From: CAYNRA01 sp964399465
Lineage (GTDB): Bacteria; Bacteroidota; Bacteroidia; Cytophagales; Spirosomataceae
Assembly: GCA_964399465.1 (NCBI GenBank)
Contig: CAYNRA010000003.1
Coordinates: 1-64,000, forward strand
Direction: 5' to 3'
DNA: 64,000 nucleotides
Shown here: positions 34,347-43,455 of the stretch, in pieces
Position numbering within the stretch: position 1 is the stretch's first letter
Layout of the letters: each line of letters starts with the position of its first letter
Position numbers and translations under genes: made by a program
The notes under the pieces: generated by a model
The model's input: only the letters and a program-made list of their open reading frames with translations
Database searches by the model: none
What the model was told of the DNA's origin: nothing

Positions 34347-37187
34347 TTATCTACTCATATACATATTTCTCTCCGAGTAAACTTTCAAGAAGAAATCATC
34401 TGTCAAATCATCAATAAAATAAATTCCTTCTCCCGTTGACTTCATTTCAGGCCCTAGTTCTTTATTTACATTCGGGAATTTATTAAACGAAAATACAGGG
34501 ATTTTAATCGCGTATCCTTCTTTTACTGGATTAAAATCAAAGTCAGCTACTTTCGCACCTAGCATTACTTTGGTCGCGTAATTTACATACGGCTCTTGGT
34601 ATGCTTTGCAGATGAAAGGAACTGTCCGTGAAGCTCTTGGATTCGCCTCAATGACATATACCTTTTCGTCTTTAATCGCGAACTGAATATTAATCAATCC
34701 CTTGGTATCCAATGCAATAGCAATCTTTTTCGTATATTCTTCGATTTGTGCAATCACATTTTCACTCAAATCAAAGGCAGGTAAAACCGCATACGAGTCA
34801 CCCGAATGAATACCAGCGGGTTCAATATGCTCCATGATTCCAATAATATATGCATCCGTACCATCACAAATAGCATCTGCCTCTGCTTCAATTGCATTCT
34901 CCAAGAAGTGATCCAACAAAATCTTATTGTCCGGAATATCCGTCAAGATTTTTACTACATGTTGTTCCAATTCTTGCTCATTGATGACGATTTTCATACT
35001 CTGCCCACCCAAAACATAGCTTGGACGTACCAAAAGTGGGAATCCGAGTGACTTGGAAACTTCTACTGCTTGATCTGCCGTACGAACTGTCGAAAACAAA
35101 GGATACGGAATTTCTAGCTCTCTCAATTTCTCTGAGAATCGTCCTCTGTCTTCCGCTAAATCAAGTGCTTCGTAGGAAGTACCAATGATTTTAACTCCAA
35201 ACTTAGTCAATTTTTCAGCCATTTTCAGCGCCGTCTGACCTCCTAATTGCACGATCACTCCTTCTGGTTTTTCGTGCAAAATGATGTCATATACATGCTC
35301 CCAAAAAACGGGTTCAAAATATAATTTATCCGCAATATCTGGGTCAGTAGAAACTGTTTCAGGATTACAGTTAATCATAATGGTCTCATAACCACTCTCT
35401 TTTGCTGCTAATACGCCGTGTACACACGAGTAGTCAAACTCTATTCCTTGCCCAATCCTGTTCGGACCAGAACCCAATACCACGATTTTCTTCTTATCTG
35501 AAACTACCGACTCGTTATCAGGATTTGCTTGATTTACATTGAAGGTCGAGTAATAGTAAGGTGTTTTTGCTTCAAATTCTGCCGAACATGTGTCCACACA
35601 TTTGTAAGCTCTCTTGATACCCAGTTCATGTCTTTTTTGGAAGACCTCACTTTCTAGACAATGCAACAAATGCGCAATTTGTCGGTCAGCATATCCTTTT
35701 TGTTTTGCCGTTACCAACAAATCAGCAGGTAGTGTATCTAGTTTATAACTTTCAATATTTTTTTCTAGATGGATTAATTCTTCAATTTGGCGAAGGAACC
35801 AGCTATCAATCTTGGTTAACTTTTGAATCGTATTGAATGATAAACCGGCTTTAAAAGCATCATATACATGGAAAAGTCTATCCCAAGATGGGTTTGCTAG
35901 ACTTTGCTTTAATCTGTCCTGGTCTTTTTCCTCTTTTCCGTCAGCTCCAAGTCCGTTTCGACCAATTTCAAGAGATTGACATGCTTTCTGAAGTGCTTCT
36001 TGGAAGTTTCTACCAATACCCATTGTTTCACCAACAGATTTCATCTGAAGCCCCAGACGTTTGTCAGAACCAGGGAATTTATCAAAATTCCATCTTGGTA
36101 CTTTCACGATTACATAATCAATCGCAGGTTCAAAAAATGCTGAAGTGCTGCCCGTGATAGGGTTTATCAACTCATCTAAGTTGTAGCCAATCGCCATTTT
36201 AGCAGCAATTTTAGCAATCGGATAACCCGTCGCTTTAGATGCTAAAGCAGAAGATCTACTTACACGAGGATTGATCTCGATGGCGATGATCTCATCTGTT
36301 GCAGGATTTAACGAAAACTGCACATTACAACCACCCGCAAATTGACCAATTCCGTTCATCATGGCAATAGCCATATCCCGCATTTTTTGGTAAATAGTAT
36401 CGGGCAACGTCATGGCTGGTGCTACCGTGATAGAGTCTCCTGTATGAACACCCATCGGGTCAAAGTTTTCAATCGTACAAATAATGACGATGTTTCCTTT
36501 GTTATCTCTCAAAAGCTCAAGCTCGTATTCTTTCCATCCTAAGATAGATTGCTCAACCAAAACTTCATGCACTGGAGATGCGTGTAAACCACTGTTGAGC
36601 GCTTTATCAAATTCTTCTGGCGTATTCACAAACCCACCACCAGTTCCACCTAATGTAAATGAGGGTCTAATGACAAGCGGGAAGCCAATTTCTTGTGCAA
36701 TTTCTTTGCCTTCTAAAAACGATTTCGCTGTTCTTCCTTTACATACTCCGATGCCTAGTTCCAGCATTTTCAGCCTGAACTTCTCACGGTCTTCTGTGGT
36801 TTCAATCGCTTTAATATCTACACCTATAATTTCTACGTCAAACTTTTTCCAGATACCCGCTTTATCACAATCGATAGCAAGATTGAGAGCCGTTTGCCCA
36901 CCCATTGTAGGTAGAACCGCATCAATCGGCCTTCCCATATCTCGGTGTTTCTGTAATATTTCAACAATGGATTTTTTTTCCAGGGGTTTCAAATACACAA
37001 AATCCGCATTCATCGGATCTGTCATAATGGTTGCTGGATTGGAATTAATCAAGGAGACTTCTATTCCTTCTTCTCGAAGAGAACGAGCGGCTTGTGAGCC
37101 AGAATAGTCGAATTCACACGCTTGACCGATAATTATAGGCCCAGAGCCAATAATTAATACTGATTTGAGATTGGAATTTTTAGGCAT
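34347..37187 (-). CDS. carB: Carbamoyl-phosphate synthase large subunit, lacking the C-terminal MGS domain
   Basis: 946 residues. It starts like E. coli CarB (LKSVLIIGSGPIIIGQACEFDYSG) and has two homologous ATP-grasp halves (first to about residue 540; second from KKIVVLGSGPNRIGQGIEFD). It makes carbamoyl phosphate from bicarbonate, glutamine-derived ammonia and two ATP, feeding pyrB and arginine synthesis. After GPEMKSTGE the protein ends in about 25 residues instead of the roughly 120-140 residue MGS-like domain that binds UMP and ornithine in E. coli. I understand this short form to be usual in Bacteroidota. No carA is adjacent. Confidence 0.96.
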   Translation of the reverse strand: MPKNSNLKSVLIIGSGPIIIGQACEFDYSGSQAARSLREEGIEVSLINSNPATIMTDPMNADFVYLKPLEKKSIVEILQKHRDMGRPIDAVLPTMGGQTALNLAIDCDKAGIWKKFDVEIIGVDIKAIETTEDREKFRLKMLELGIGVCKGRTAKSFLEGKEIAQEIGFPLVIRPSFTLGGTGGGFVNTPEEFDKALNSGLHASPVHEVLVEQSILGWKEYELELLRDNKGNIVIICTIENFDPMGVHTGDSITVAPAMTLPDTIYQKMRDMAIAMMNGIGQFAGGCNVQFSLNPATDEIIAIEINPRVSRSSALASKATGYPIAKIAAKMAIGYNLDELINPITGSTSAFFEPAIDYVIVKVPRWNFDKFPGSDKRLGLQMKSVGETMGIGRNFQEALQKACQSLEIGRNGLGADGKEEKDQDRLKQSLANPSWDRLFHVYDAFKAGLSFNTIQKLTKIDSWFLRQIEELIHLEKNIESYKLDTLPADLLVTAKQKGYADRQIAHLLHCLESEVFQKRHELGIKRAYKCVDTCSAEFEAKTPYYYSTFNVNQANPDNESVVSDKKKIVVLGSGPNRIGQGIEFDYSCVHGVLAAKESGYETIMINCNPETVSTDPDIADKLYFEPVFWEHVYDIILHEKPEGVIVQLGGQTALKMAEKLTKFGVKIIGTSYEALDLAEDRGRFSEKLRELEIPYPLFSTVRTADQAVEVSKSLGFPLLVRPSYVLGGQSMKIVINEQELEQHVVKILTDIPDNKILLDHFLENAIEAEADAICDGTDAYIIGIMEHIEPAGIHSGDSYAVLPAFDLSENVIAQIEEYTKKIAIALDTKGLINIQFAIKDEKVYVIEANPRASRTVPFICKAYQEPYVNYATKVMLGAKVADFDFNPVKEGYAIKIPVFSFNKFPNVNKELGPEMKSTGEGIYFIDDLTDDFFLKVYSERNMYMSR

Positions 37188-37224
37188 TTTTTCGTGAAGG
37201 GGTTTCGATTTTCACATCGAAGAA

Positions 37225-37257
37225 CAAAGTTAATCGAGATTTTCTTTTTTTGACCAA
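37225..37257 (-). promoter_or_regulatory. Candidate Bacteroidota promoter for carB
   Basis: On the minus strand TAACTTTG (37225-37232) is an exact TAnnTTTG box, with TTG 22 nt upstream (37255-37257). The predicted start site gives a leader of about 30 nt before the carB ATG. Confidence 0.5.
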
Positions 37258-37311
37258 TCAGCTATAAAAAATCCTATTTATCCTCTATATTACCCAATTT
37301 TGCGCTAATTT

Positions 37312-38877
37312 TTAGTTTGGATGTGGTTCAACCAAGATGACTTGCTCTTTATCCAAAATGACAGCACCATCTGGTAATCCTTTGACTTTTCGTACGTATT
37401 TTTTAGGCGTGTAAATGACTGATGCCAACTTCTCTGTTCGTAACTTTGAATAATACGCTGCAATACTTGCTGCTTTTTCAATCACTGATACGGGTATTTT
37501 CTTTCCAGCTTGGTGTTTTATCAGCACATGTGAGCCTTGTGCATCTCTCGCATGTAACCATAAATCCTCCCTAAATGAATATTTCTGGATCAATAAATCG
37601 TTATTCTTTGCATTTTTTCCTACCAAAATATCAAACCCTTCAAAGTGATATTTCTTGAATAATTCAGCGACTTCGGGTTTAAGATTTGCAGCTTGTACCA
37701 TGCCTTCCTTTTTCACAAAAGCACGTAATTCACGAACTGTCTCTATATCTTGTATTGTAGCTAATTGCCCTTTTAACTGCTCTAATAAACGTTCTTTGTA
37801 TGCGATATTTTCTTCGATTTTCTCTATCTCAACACGTTCGTTCTTTGCCTTTCGATAGTAGTTTTCCGCATTTTTTTGAGGACTCAACTCTTTCTTTAGC
37901 TTAATCTTAATATTTTTATCTCTATAAAAATCAATCAACTCAACCTCTGTAATTCCTGTTTCAATTTGGTGTAAATTCGCCATTAAAATATGTCCAATCT
38001 CCTCCAAACTTGTTGCGTCATGTAATGTTTCTAAGCGTAAATAACTTTGTTCTATATACTGACTTGCCTGCTTTATTTCCCTTTCTAATTTTCGAATCCA
38101 TTCATTCTTCTCTTTATCCAGCGTAAATGTTCTTTGATATAAAGAAATAAACGCATTTGTTGCTTCGATAGCCGATTTACACGTTTGCAGAATTTCACCA
38201 AACGGCATCAATGTCAAATGTACCATCCCGGTTGACAAACGAGTTACATAGAAAAGTGGTGTATTTTCCAATTGATTTCTCAACTCATCTACAACCATCC
38301 ACTTTTCATCCATCTTTGTTAATTCAGAAAAATGCTTTACTTCTTCCAAATAGATTTGTCCTTCCTTTCCAAAAGTGGGAAATAGTTTTTTGTACTCCCC
38401 TTTTAAATCTTCAAAAGCGACATGCGTTTGCTCAATTTTTTTAGGTAATTCTTCAATACGAATTGAAAAATCTGTTTTTAAATGGCTATTAAATACGTAA
38501 ATCGGTTCGTTTGCTTGAAAGTGAATGATGTTAGGTCTGTTTCCATGAAATTTAATTAACACGCTATGGGCTTCTTCAATCTCCACTACGAGCGAGCGTT
38601 CGTTCTCCAAACAGCTAATGGATAGTACTTGTTTATGAATCAATTCAGACATTAAATCAACCGAATTTCTCTTTGCTCTCTCAAAATTAGGAACAACCTG
38701 AATACCTGAAAAAACTGGACTAACCATAATTTTCAGAAATACTTCATCTGAAAACCCTCCAAAACCTATGATTAATTCATCTTTCTCCTGAGAAAAAATA
38801 CATGTAATCTTTTTAGATACAATGACTTCTGTAAGCTCTTGTGCTAGTTTTTTTAAAAAATAATAATTTACATGCAT
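37312..38877 (-). CDS. NFACT-family protein (RqcH/Rqc2-like, ribosome quality control)
   Basis: 521 residues with the NFACT layout: an N-terminal NFACT-N domain (MHVNYYFLKKLAQELTEV... FHGNRPNIIHF), two helix-hairpin-helix/coiled-coil regions (about 235-390, e.g. LEREIKQASQYIEQSYLRLE), then an NFACT-R RNA-binding domain (residues about 405-521) with the motif LWLHARDAQGSHVLIK. Relatives bind obstructed 50S subunits and direct alanine tailing of stalled chains. The protein is slightly shorter than the well-studied Firmicutes RqcH. It starts 3 bp after the stop of the Ppx/GppA-like gene, so the two are probably co-transcribed. Confidence 0.9.
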   Translation of the reverse strand: MHVNYYFLKKLAQELTEVIVSKKITCIFSQEKDELIIGFGGFSDEVFLKIMVSPVFSGIQVVPNFERAKRNSVDLMSELIHKQVLSISCLENERSLVVEIEEAHSVLIKFHGNRPNIIHFQANEPIYVFNSHLKTDFSIRIEELPKKIEQTHVAFEDLKGEYKKLFPTFGKEGQIYLEEVKHFSELTKMDEKWMVVDELRNQLENTPLFYVTRLSTGMVHLTLMPFGEILQTCKSAIEATNAFISLYQRTFTLDKEKNEWIRKLEREIKQASQYIEQSYLRLETLHDATSLEEIGHILMANLHQIETGITEVELIDFYRDKNIKIKLKKELSPQKNAENYYRKAKNERVEIEKIEENIAYKERLLEQLKGQLATIQDIETVRELRAFVKKEGMVQAANLKPEVAELFKKYHFEGFDILVGKNAKNNDLLIQKYSFREDLWLHARDAQGSHVLIKHQAGKKIPVSVIEKAASIAAYYSKLRTEKLASVIYTPKKYVRKVKGLPDGAVILDKEQVILVEPHPN

Positions 38878-38880
38878 GTT

Positions 38881-39804
38881 TTACTGTCCTCTTTTTAAAC
38901 TAATTTCCTCCATACAAACCCCTTCTTTCAAGGAATGTTTGGACAGGAGAATTTCTTGTAGTTGAAACGTACTGATTAAATAATCAATTAATACACAAGC
39001 AACAACAATCATTTTAGCTCTGCCAGGTATCATTCCTGGCACAATTAACCGTTCTTCCAATCCTTTCTGCAATAAGTCAAAATATATTTCTTGAAACGAT
39101 GCTATAGATAGAAGGTCTTTCTGTGTTTCTTCTTTCTTCAATTGATTCCGAATATCAACCAGTGATTCAAATGAACCTGCTGAACCAATCAATACAGTCG
39201 GGGCATACTGATGACACGCGTTTGCTAAGGCTAAAAGTTCAGTACGTAGATAATCTTGTATGCGAGGAATCATCGTGGGTGGTAACGGGTCATTTTTCAT
39301 AAACATGTCCATTAATCGGAGACCTCCAATTTCAAAACTCCTCTGCCAAAGAACTTTATCTTGGTTTGCGATAATAAATTCAACACTTCCACCACCAATA
39401 TCCACAATCAAACTCGGAGAAGCTACCTTTACGTACGAGGACACACCTGTATAAATGTATTCTGCCTCTTTCATCCCGTCTATAATTTCGATAGTGATAT
39501 CCGTTTCTTCCTTCACTAATCGACAAAAGTCAGCTTGGTTGAATGCCTCCCTAAGCGCACTTGTTCCAATAGCCCGTATTTCATTTGGATAAATTCCTTC
39601 ATTCTCACAAATGGATTTGAACTCCCTCAAAGCGAGTATTCCTCTCTCCATGGCTTCATTCGTCAGCATTTTCTGCTTGAAACTTCCCTCACCAATTCTA
39701 CATGCAATAGCCCTTCTTCCTAAATCAACTAGCTTATCATGTTCATAGGTAAACATATAAAGCTGGAAAGTATTAGAACCTAAATCTATAATTGCGCCCT
39801 TCAT
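38881..39804 (-). CDS. Ppx/GppA-family exopolyphosphatase/pppGpp phosphohydrolase
   Basis: 307 residues from the ATG at 39804, which directly begins MKGAIIDLGSNTFQLYMF, the conserved phosphate-1 motif of this ASKHA family; the ORF can be extended upstream by 19 codons but those residues look non-coding. Other motifs: AIGTSALREAFN, LIVDIGGGSVEF (phosphate-2) and IGSAGSFESL. Only the N-terminal two domains are present, as in short Ppx forms without the HD domain. It hydrolyses inorganic polyphosphate or pppGpp; which one is uncertain. It lies just downstream of the terminator of the ribosomal protein cluster. Confidence 0.9.
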   Translation of the reverse strand: MKGAIIDLGSNTFQLYMFTYEHDKLVDLGRRAIACRIGEGSFKQKMLTNEAMERGILALREFKSICENEGIYPNEIRAIGTSALREAFNQADFCRLVKEETDITIEIIDGMKEAEYIYTGVSSYVKVASPSLIVDIGGGSVEFIIANQDKVLWQRSFEIGGLRLMDMFMKNDPLPPTMIPRIQDYLRTELLALANACHQYAPTVLIGSAGSFESLVDIRNQLKKEETQKDLLSIASFQEIYFDLLQKGLEERLIVPGMIPGRAKMIVVACVLIDYLISTFQLQEILLSKHSLKEGVCMEEISLKRGQ

Positions 39805-39824
39805 AGAAAAATCGTTGTTATTAT

Positions 39825-39860
39825 ACAAAAAATGGGAAGCTGTCTGTTGACGGCTTCCCA
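39825..39860 (-). terminator. Terminator of the ribosomal protein/rpoA supercluster
   Basis: On the minus strand an 8-bp stem TGGGAAGC (39853-39860 side) / GCTTCCCA (39833-39840 side) is followed by TTTTTTGTATAA. It starts 25 nt after the rplQ stop codon and is the natural end of the cluster. Confidence 0.85.
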
Positions 39861-39885
39861 CAATACAAAAGTAGAAGGAAAAGAA

Positions 39886-40377
39886 TTAATCTTCTTTTGT
39901 CTCTTCTGTAGCTTCCACATCTGTCGAAGTTTCTTCAGTTGTGTCTGCTTTTTTCTTACCTCTTCTGCTTCTTCTTGTTGTTGCTTTTTCCTCTTCAACA
40001 ACTGCAACAGCTGTGGAAGCGTTAAAGTCAACTAACTCGATAAGTGCAACTTCTGCACCATCGCCAAGACGAGTTCCTAATTTGATGATACGTGTATAAC
40101 CACCGTTTCTTTCAGCTACTTTCTCAGCTACTTCACCGAACAAAGTTGTAATCGCTTCTTTGTCTTGCAAATAAGAGAATACCGTTCTTCTGTTGTGTGT
40201 AGTATCTGATTTACCTTTTGTAATCAAAGGTTCTACGTATTTTCTTAACTCTTTCGCTTTAGCAAGTGTCGTTTCGATACGCTTTACTTTGATTAAAGAA
40301 ACCGCCATGTTAGCAAGCATTGCTTCGCGGTGTGACTTGGTTCTACCCAAGTGATTGATTTTCTTACCGTGTCTCAT
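39886..40377 (-). CDS. rplQ: 50S ribosomal protein L17 with charged C-terminal tail
   Basis: 163 residues. The first roughly 118 residues are a normal L17 (MRHGKKINHLGRTKSHREAML, LRKYVEPLITKGK, NGGYTRIIKLGTRLGDGAEVALIEL). The rest is a charged tail rich in Lys, Arg, Glu and Thr that is absent from the 127-residue E. coli protein; extended L17 is seen in other Bacteroidota. L17 binds 23S rRNA near the exit tunnel. It is the last gene of the cluster, 96 nt after rpoA. Confidence 0.97.
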   Translation of the reverse strand: MRHGKKINHLGRTKSHREAMLANMAVSLIKVKRIETTLAKAKELRKYVEPLITKGKSDTTHNRRTVFSYLQDKEAITTLFGEVAEKVAERNGGYTRIIKLGTRLGDGAEVALIELVDFNASTAVAVVEEEKATTRRSRRGKKKADTTEETSTDVEATEETKED

Positions 40378-40473
40378 TGTAGTAAATTTCGTAAGTAACG
40401 GTTAAACAAGGTTTCAGCAGCAAATTGCCTTATTCACCTATTACGATTAAAAAAATATAAAAAGCTGCTATAT

Positions 40474-41463
40474 TTATTCTTCGTCTAGACGGTATTTAAT
40501 AACGTCCATTCCGAATTGTAGATTCTTTTCAGCAACGAGTTGTTCCAACTCTGTTAATGATTTTTTACCAAAGTTTCTAAACTTCATCATATCTGCAACC
40601 TCCAAACGTACTAAGTCACCTAAAGTACGGATATCAGCCGACTTAAGACAGTTGTAAGCTCTTACGGATAGATCTAGATCTTGAAGAGACGTTTTCAGAA
40701 GTTTTCTCATGTGTAAGAATTCTTCATCAACCATATTTTCCTCTTCGTCTTTCTTGGTATCGAACACCATATTCTCATCTGTGAACTTCAAGAAGTGTTG
40801 GATTAAAATATGTGCTGACTCTTGAAGTGCTCTTTCCGGGTGAATTGAACCATCCGTTCTGATTTCAAGCAACAGGCGCTCATAATCGGTTCTTTGTTCT
40901 ACACGCGTATTTTCAACAGTGAATTTCACGTTTTTAATCGGTGTATAGATTGAATCGACAGATATAAAACCAATAGGAAGGTCAGAGTGTTTATGTTCTT
41001 CAGATTGTACATAACCTCTTCCTTTATCCACAATAATTTCAAACTCAATCTCTTTCTTATCGTCTAAACGAGCCAAAATAAGATCGGGATTTAGAATTTC
41101 AAAACTTTGTGTATATTTTGAAATATCACCCGCTTTCAAAACACTTTGGTTTTTTACACGAACAGTGATTTTGTTATCTATGTACTCGGAAACCTTCTTG
41201 AAACGAACTTGCTTCATATTCAAGATAATTTCAGTAACGTCATCAACAACTCCCTCGATCGAAGAGAATTCATGAAGAACTCCAGGGAATCTCACAGCAG
41301 TAATTGCATATCCTTCTAATGAAGACAGCAAAATACGGCGTAGAGCATTACCAATGGTCACACCATAGCCTCTCTCAAGTGGTTTGAACTCAAAGAAACC
41401 ATGGAAGTCGTCTGCTTTTTCCATGACGACTTTATCGGGCATTTGAAATGCTAAAATTGACAT
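40474..41463 (-). CDS. rpoA: DNA-directed RNA polymerase subunit alpha
   Basis: 329 residues, the normal length. The N-terminal assembly domain is clear (FEFKPLERGYGVTIGNALRRILLSSL). The C-terminal domain (about 250-329: VRAYNCLKSADIRTLGDLV...RNFGKKSLTELEQLV) contacts DNA and activators. It is separated from rpsD by a 106-nt spacer with a hairpin plus T6, unlike the short gaps elsewhere in the cluster. Confidence 0.98.
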   Translation of the reverse strand: MSILAFQMPDKVVMEKADDFHGFFEFKPLERGYGVTIGNALRRILLSSLEGYAITAVRFPGVLHEFSSIEGVVDDVTEIILNMKQVRFKKVSEYIDNKITVRVKNQSVLKAGDISKYTQSFEILNPDLILARLDDKKEIEFEIIVDKGRGYVQSEEHKHSDLPIGFISVDSIYTPIKNVKFTVENTRVEQRTDYERLLLEIRTDGSIHPERALQESAHILIQHFLKFTDENMVFDTKKDEEENMVDEEFLHMRKLLKTSLQDLDLSVRAYNCLKSADIRTLGDLVRLEVADMMKFRNFGKKSLTELEQLVAEKNLQFGMDVIKYRLDEE

Positions 41464-41569
41464 ACTGTAGTATATATTTTCGTTAACGAAAGGAAAATGG
41501 GACTATCCCAAAAAACAATGCAAAGCCATCACCGATTTTGTCGGAGATGGCAACGCATTGTAGGACATA
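41464..41569 (-). promoter_or_regulatory. Structured rpsD-rpoA spacer: attenuator-like hairpin and palindromes
   Basis: The spacer holds three self-complementary elements. The largest (41516-41560) nests CAATGC/GCATTG, GCCATC/GATGGC and CCGA/TCGG arms in exact mirror order. On the minus strand it is followed at once by TTTTTT, like an intrinsic terminator. Next come a short hairpin TGGGA/TCCCA (41498-41510) and a perfect 14-bp palindrome TTTCGTTAACGAAA (41478-41491) close to the rpoA start. Partial termination or an RNA-protein control site is inferred. Confidence 0.6.
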
Positions 41570-42175
41570 TTACTTGTTGTACAATTCGACAACAGCCTGA
41601 TCATTGAAGTTCTCAGGTACCGCATCTCTCTCAGGATAGCTTACAAAAGTTCCAGCTAACTCAGCAGAATTCCACTCAAGCCAATTGAATCTTTTTGTGC
41701 TATTCATTGATACACTCTCAGTAATTGCTTCTAGTGCTTTTGACTTCTCACGAACACCTACTACTTGGCCTGGTTTTACGAAAGTGGAAGGTACATTTAC
41801 CACCTCACCATCAAGAACAATGTGTTTGTGTGAAACAAGCTGACGTGCAGCACGACGAGTAGGAGCAATTCCTAGACGGTAAACAACATTATCCAATCTT
41901 GCTTCACAAAGTTGAATAAGGTTTGTACCTGTTTGACCAGGTCTTACAGTTGCCAGATGGTATGTGCGAGCAAATTGACGCTCTAAGATACCATATGTAT
42001 ATTTCATTTTTTGCTTTTCTTGCAATTGAAGCGCATATTCAGATTTTTTGCTTCTACGACCACGACCGTGTTGGCCAGGTGCATAGTTTTTCTTCTGAAG
42101 TGCTTTTGAAGGCCCCATAACGGGCTCTCCGAATCGTCTAGATATTTTAGACTTTGGACCTGTGTAACGTGCCAT
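41570..42175 (-). CDS. rpsD: 30S ribosomal protein S4
   Basis: 201 residues, the usual length. It starts MARYTGPKSKISRRFGEP, and the S4 RNA-binding domain (CEARLDNVVYRLGIAPTRRAARQLVSHKHIVLDGEVVNVPS) is intact. S4 is a primary 16S rRNA binder in 30S assembly and in E. coli is the translational repressor of the alpha operon. It lacks the zinc-binding cysteines found in some S4 forms. Confidence 0.98.
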   Translation of the reverse strand: MARYTGPKSKISRRFGEPVMGPSKALQKKNYAPGQHGRGRRSKKSEYALQLQEKQKMKYTYGILERQFARTYHLATVRPGQTGTNLIQLCEARLDNVVYRLGIAPTRRAARQLVSHKHIVLDGEVVNVPSTFVKPGQVVGVREKSKALEAITESVSMNSTKRFNWLEWNSAELAGTFVSYPERDAVPENFNDQAVVELYNK

Positions 42176-42240
42176 ATAAAATTTAGTAAATTGTAGTGAG
42201 TAGCCCCATAGTCCAAACTACCACTAATAAATAGTTAAAA

Positions 42241-42636
42241 TTAAACTCTTCTTCTTTTAGGAGGACGACAACCATTGTGAGGCAATGGAGTAACATCAGT
42301 GATAGATAATACGTCGATACCAAGACCTTGTATTGTACGAATAGCTGATTCACGACCTGCACCAGGGCCTTTAACAAAAACTTCTGCTTTACGCATTCCT
42401 GCATCATATGCTACTTGACCACAGTTTTGAGCTGCAGTTTGAGCCGCGTATGGAGTGTTCTTTTTAGAACCACGGAAACCCATTTTACCAGCAGATGCCC
42501 AAGATATAACTTGACCTGAACTGTTCGTAACAGAAATAATAATATTGTTGAAACTAGCTTTGATGTGTACTTGTCCCAATGCTTCGACAACTACAACACG
42601 CTTTTTAGCTTTGTCTTTTCTTTTAGCTTGTGCCAT
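42241..42636 (-). CDS. rpsK: 30S ribosomal protein S11
   Basis: 131 residues with the standard S11 core: HIKASFNNIIISVTNSSGQVISWASAGKMGFRGSKKNTPYAAQ, and the C-terminal DVTPLPHNGCRPPKRRRV. It forms part of the platform of the small subunit. Preceded by rpsM (59-nt gap) and followed by rpsD (65 nt). Confidence 0.98.
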   Translation of the reverse strand: MAQAKRKDKAKKRVVVVEALGQVHIKASFNNIIISVTNSSGQVISWASAGKMGFRGSKKNTPYAAQTAAQNCGQVAYDAGMRKAEVFVKGPGAGRESAIRTIQGLGIDVLSITDVTPLPHNGCRPPKRRRV

Positions 42637-42695
42637 TGATAATAAAATTATATTGAAAGGCGAAACGAAATACTCGCTTCCTGATCTACATTAAA

Positions 42696-43070
42696 TTACT
42701 TAGTTGCTTTCTTCTTGTTAGCAATCGTCTTACGTTTTCCTTTACGTGTACGAGAGTTATTCTTTGTACGTTGACCTCTTAAAGGCAAACCTTTTCTGTG
42801 ACGAAGACCTCTATAACAACCAATATCCATAAGACGTTTGATACTTAGCTGAACCTCTGATTTCAAAGCTCCTTCTACTGTAAATTCAGCGGAAATGATG
42901 GCACGAATCGCATTAGCTTCATCATCTGACCATTCTCCTGCCTTCTTGTGTACAGAAATATTTGCCTTATTTAAAATCTGAGTAGCGGAGCTACGTCCGA
43001 TACCGTAAATGTAAGTAAGAGAGATTTCTCCTCTTTTCTTGTCTGGAATATCTACACCTGCAATCCTCAT
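42696..43070 (-). CDS. rpsM: 30S ribosomal protein S13
   Basis: 124 residues starting MRIAGVDIPDKKRGEISLTYIYGIG, with the conserved C-terminal HRKGLPLRGQRTKNNSRTRKG. It sits in the head of the 30S subunit and contacts L5 across the subunit interface. It starts 4 nt after the rpmJ stop. Confidence 0.98.
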   Translation of the reverse strand: MRIAGVDIPDKKRGEISLTYIYGIGRSSATQILNKANISVHKKAGEWSDDEANAIRAIISAEFTVEGALKSEVQLSIKRLMDIGCYRGLRHRKGLPLRGQRTKNNSRTRKGKRKTIANKKKATK

Positions 43071-43074
43071 AAAA

Positions 43075-43191
43075 TTAACCTTGTCTTTGTTTAAACTTTG
43101 GATTTTTCTTGTTGATTATATAAATCTTACCGTTTCTACGGATAATTTTGCAATCAACGCTTCGCTTTTTAACTGATGCCCTAACTTTCAT
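43075..43191 (-). CDS. rpmJ: 50S ribosomal protein L36, zinc-free form
   Basis: A 38-residue protein: begins MKVRASVKKRS and ends NPKFKQRQG, clearly L36. The zinc ligands of the common form (Cys11, Cys14, Cys27 and the His near 32) are reduced to Cys14 only, so it is the C-minus type that does not need zinc. It lies between infA (40-nt gap) and rpsM (4-nt gap), the usual place. Confidence 0.95.
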   Translation of the reverse strand: MKVRASVKKRSVDCKIIRRNGKIYIINKKNPKFKQRQG

Positions 43192-43231
43192 AATAACTTA
43201 TTTTTAAACTACATAAAACGATGTTAATAAC

Positions 43232-43450
43232 TCATTTATAGCGGTAAACAATTCTCGCTTTCGTCAAGTCATAAGGAGACATTTCCAACTTAACTTTGTC
43301 TCCAGGTAGAATACGAATATAGTGCATTCTCATTTTACCAGAGATATGTGCAATTACTTCGTGCTTATTTTCTAACTCAACACGGAACATCGCATTAGAA
43401 AGAGCTTCAGTGATTACTCCATCAACCTGAATATTTGCCTGTTTTGCCAT
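43232..43450 (-). CDS. infA: Translation initiation factor IF-1
   Basis: 72 residues, the standard length, an OB-fold S1-type protein (DGVITEALSNAMFRVELENKHEVIAHISGKMRMHYIRILPGDKV). It binds the A site of the 30S subunit in initiation. It starts 5 nt after the map stop codon, so the two are tightly coupled. Confidence 0.98.
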   Translation of the reverse strand: MAKQANIQVDGVITEALSNAMFRVELENKHEVIAHISGKMRMHYIRILPGDKVKLEMSPYDLTKARIVYRYK

Positions 43451-43455
43451 AAATG

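Noticed and set aside
34966..36157. Short plus-strand ORFs inside carB as possible antisense genes
   Set aside because: All are antisense to conserved ATP-grasp coding sequence with no upstream promoter box or recognisable domain.
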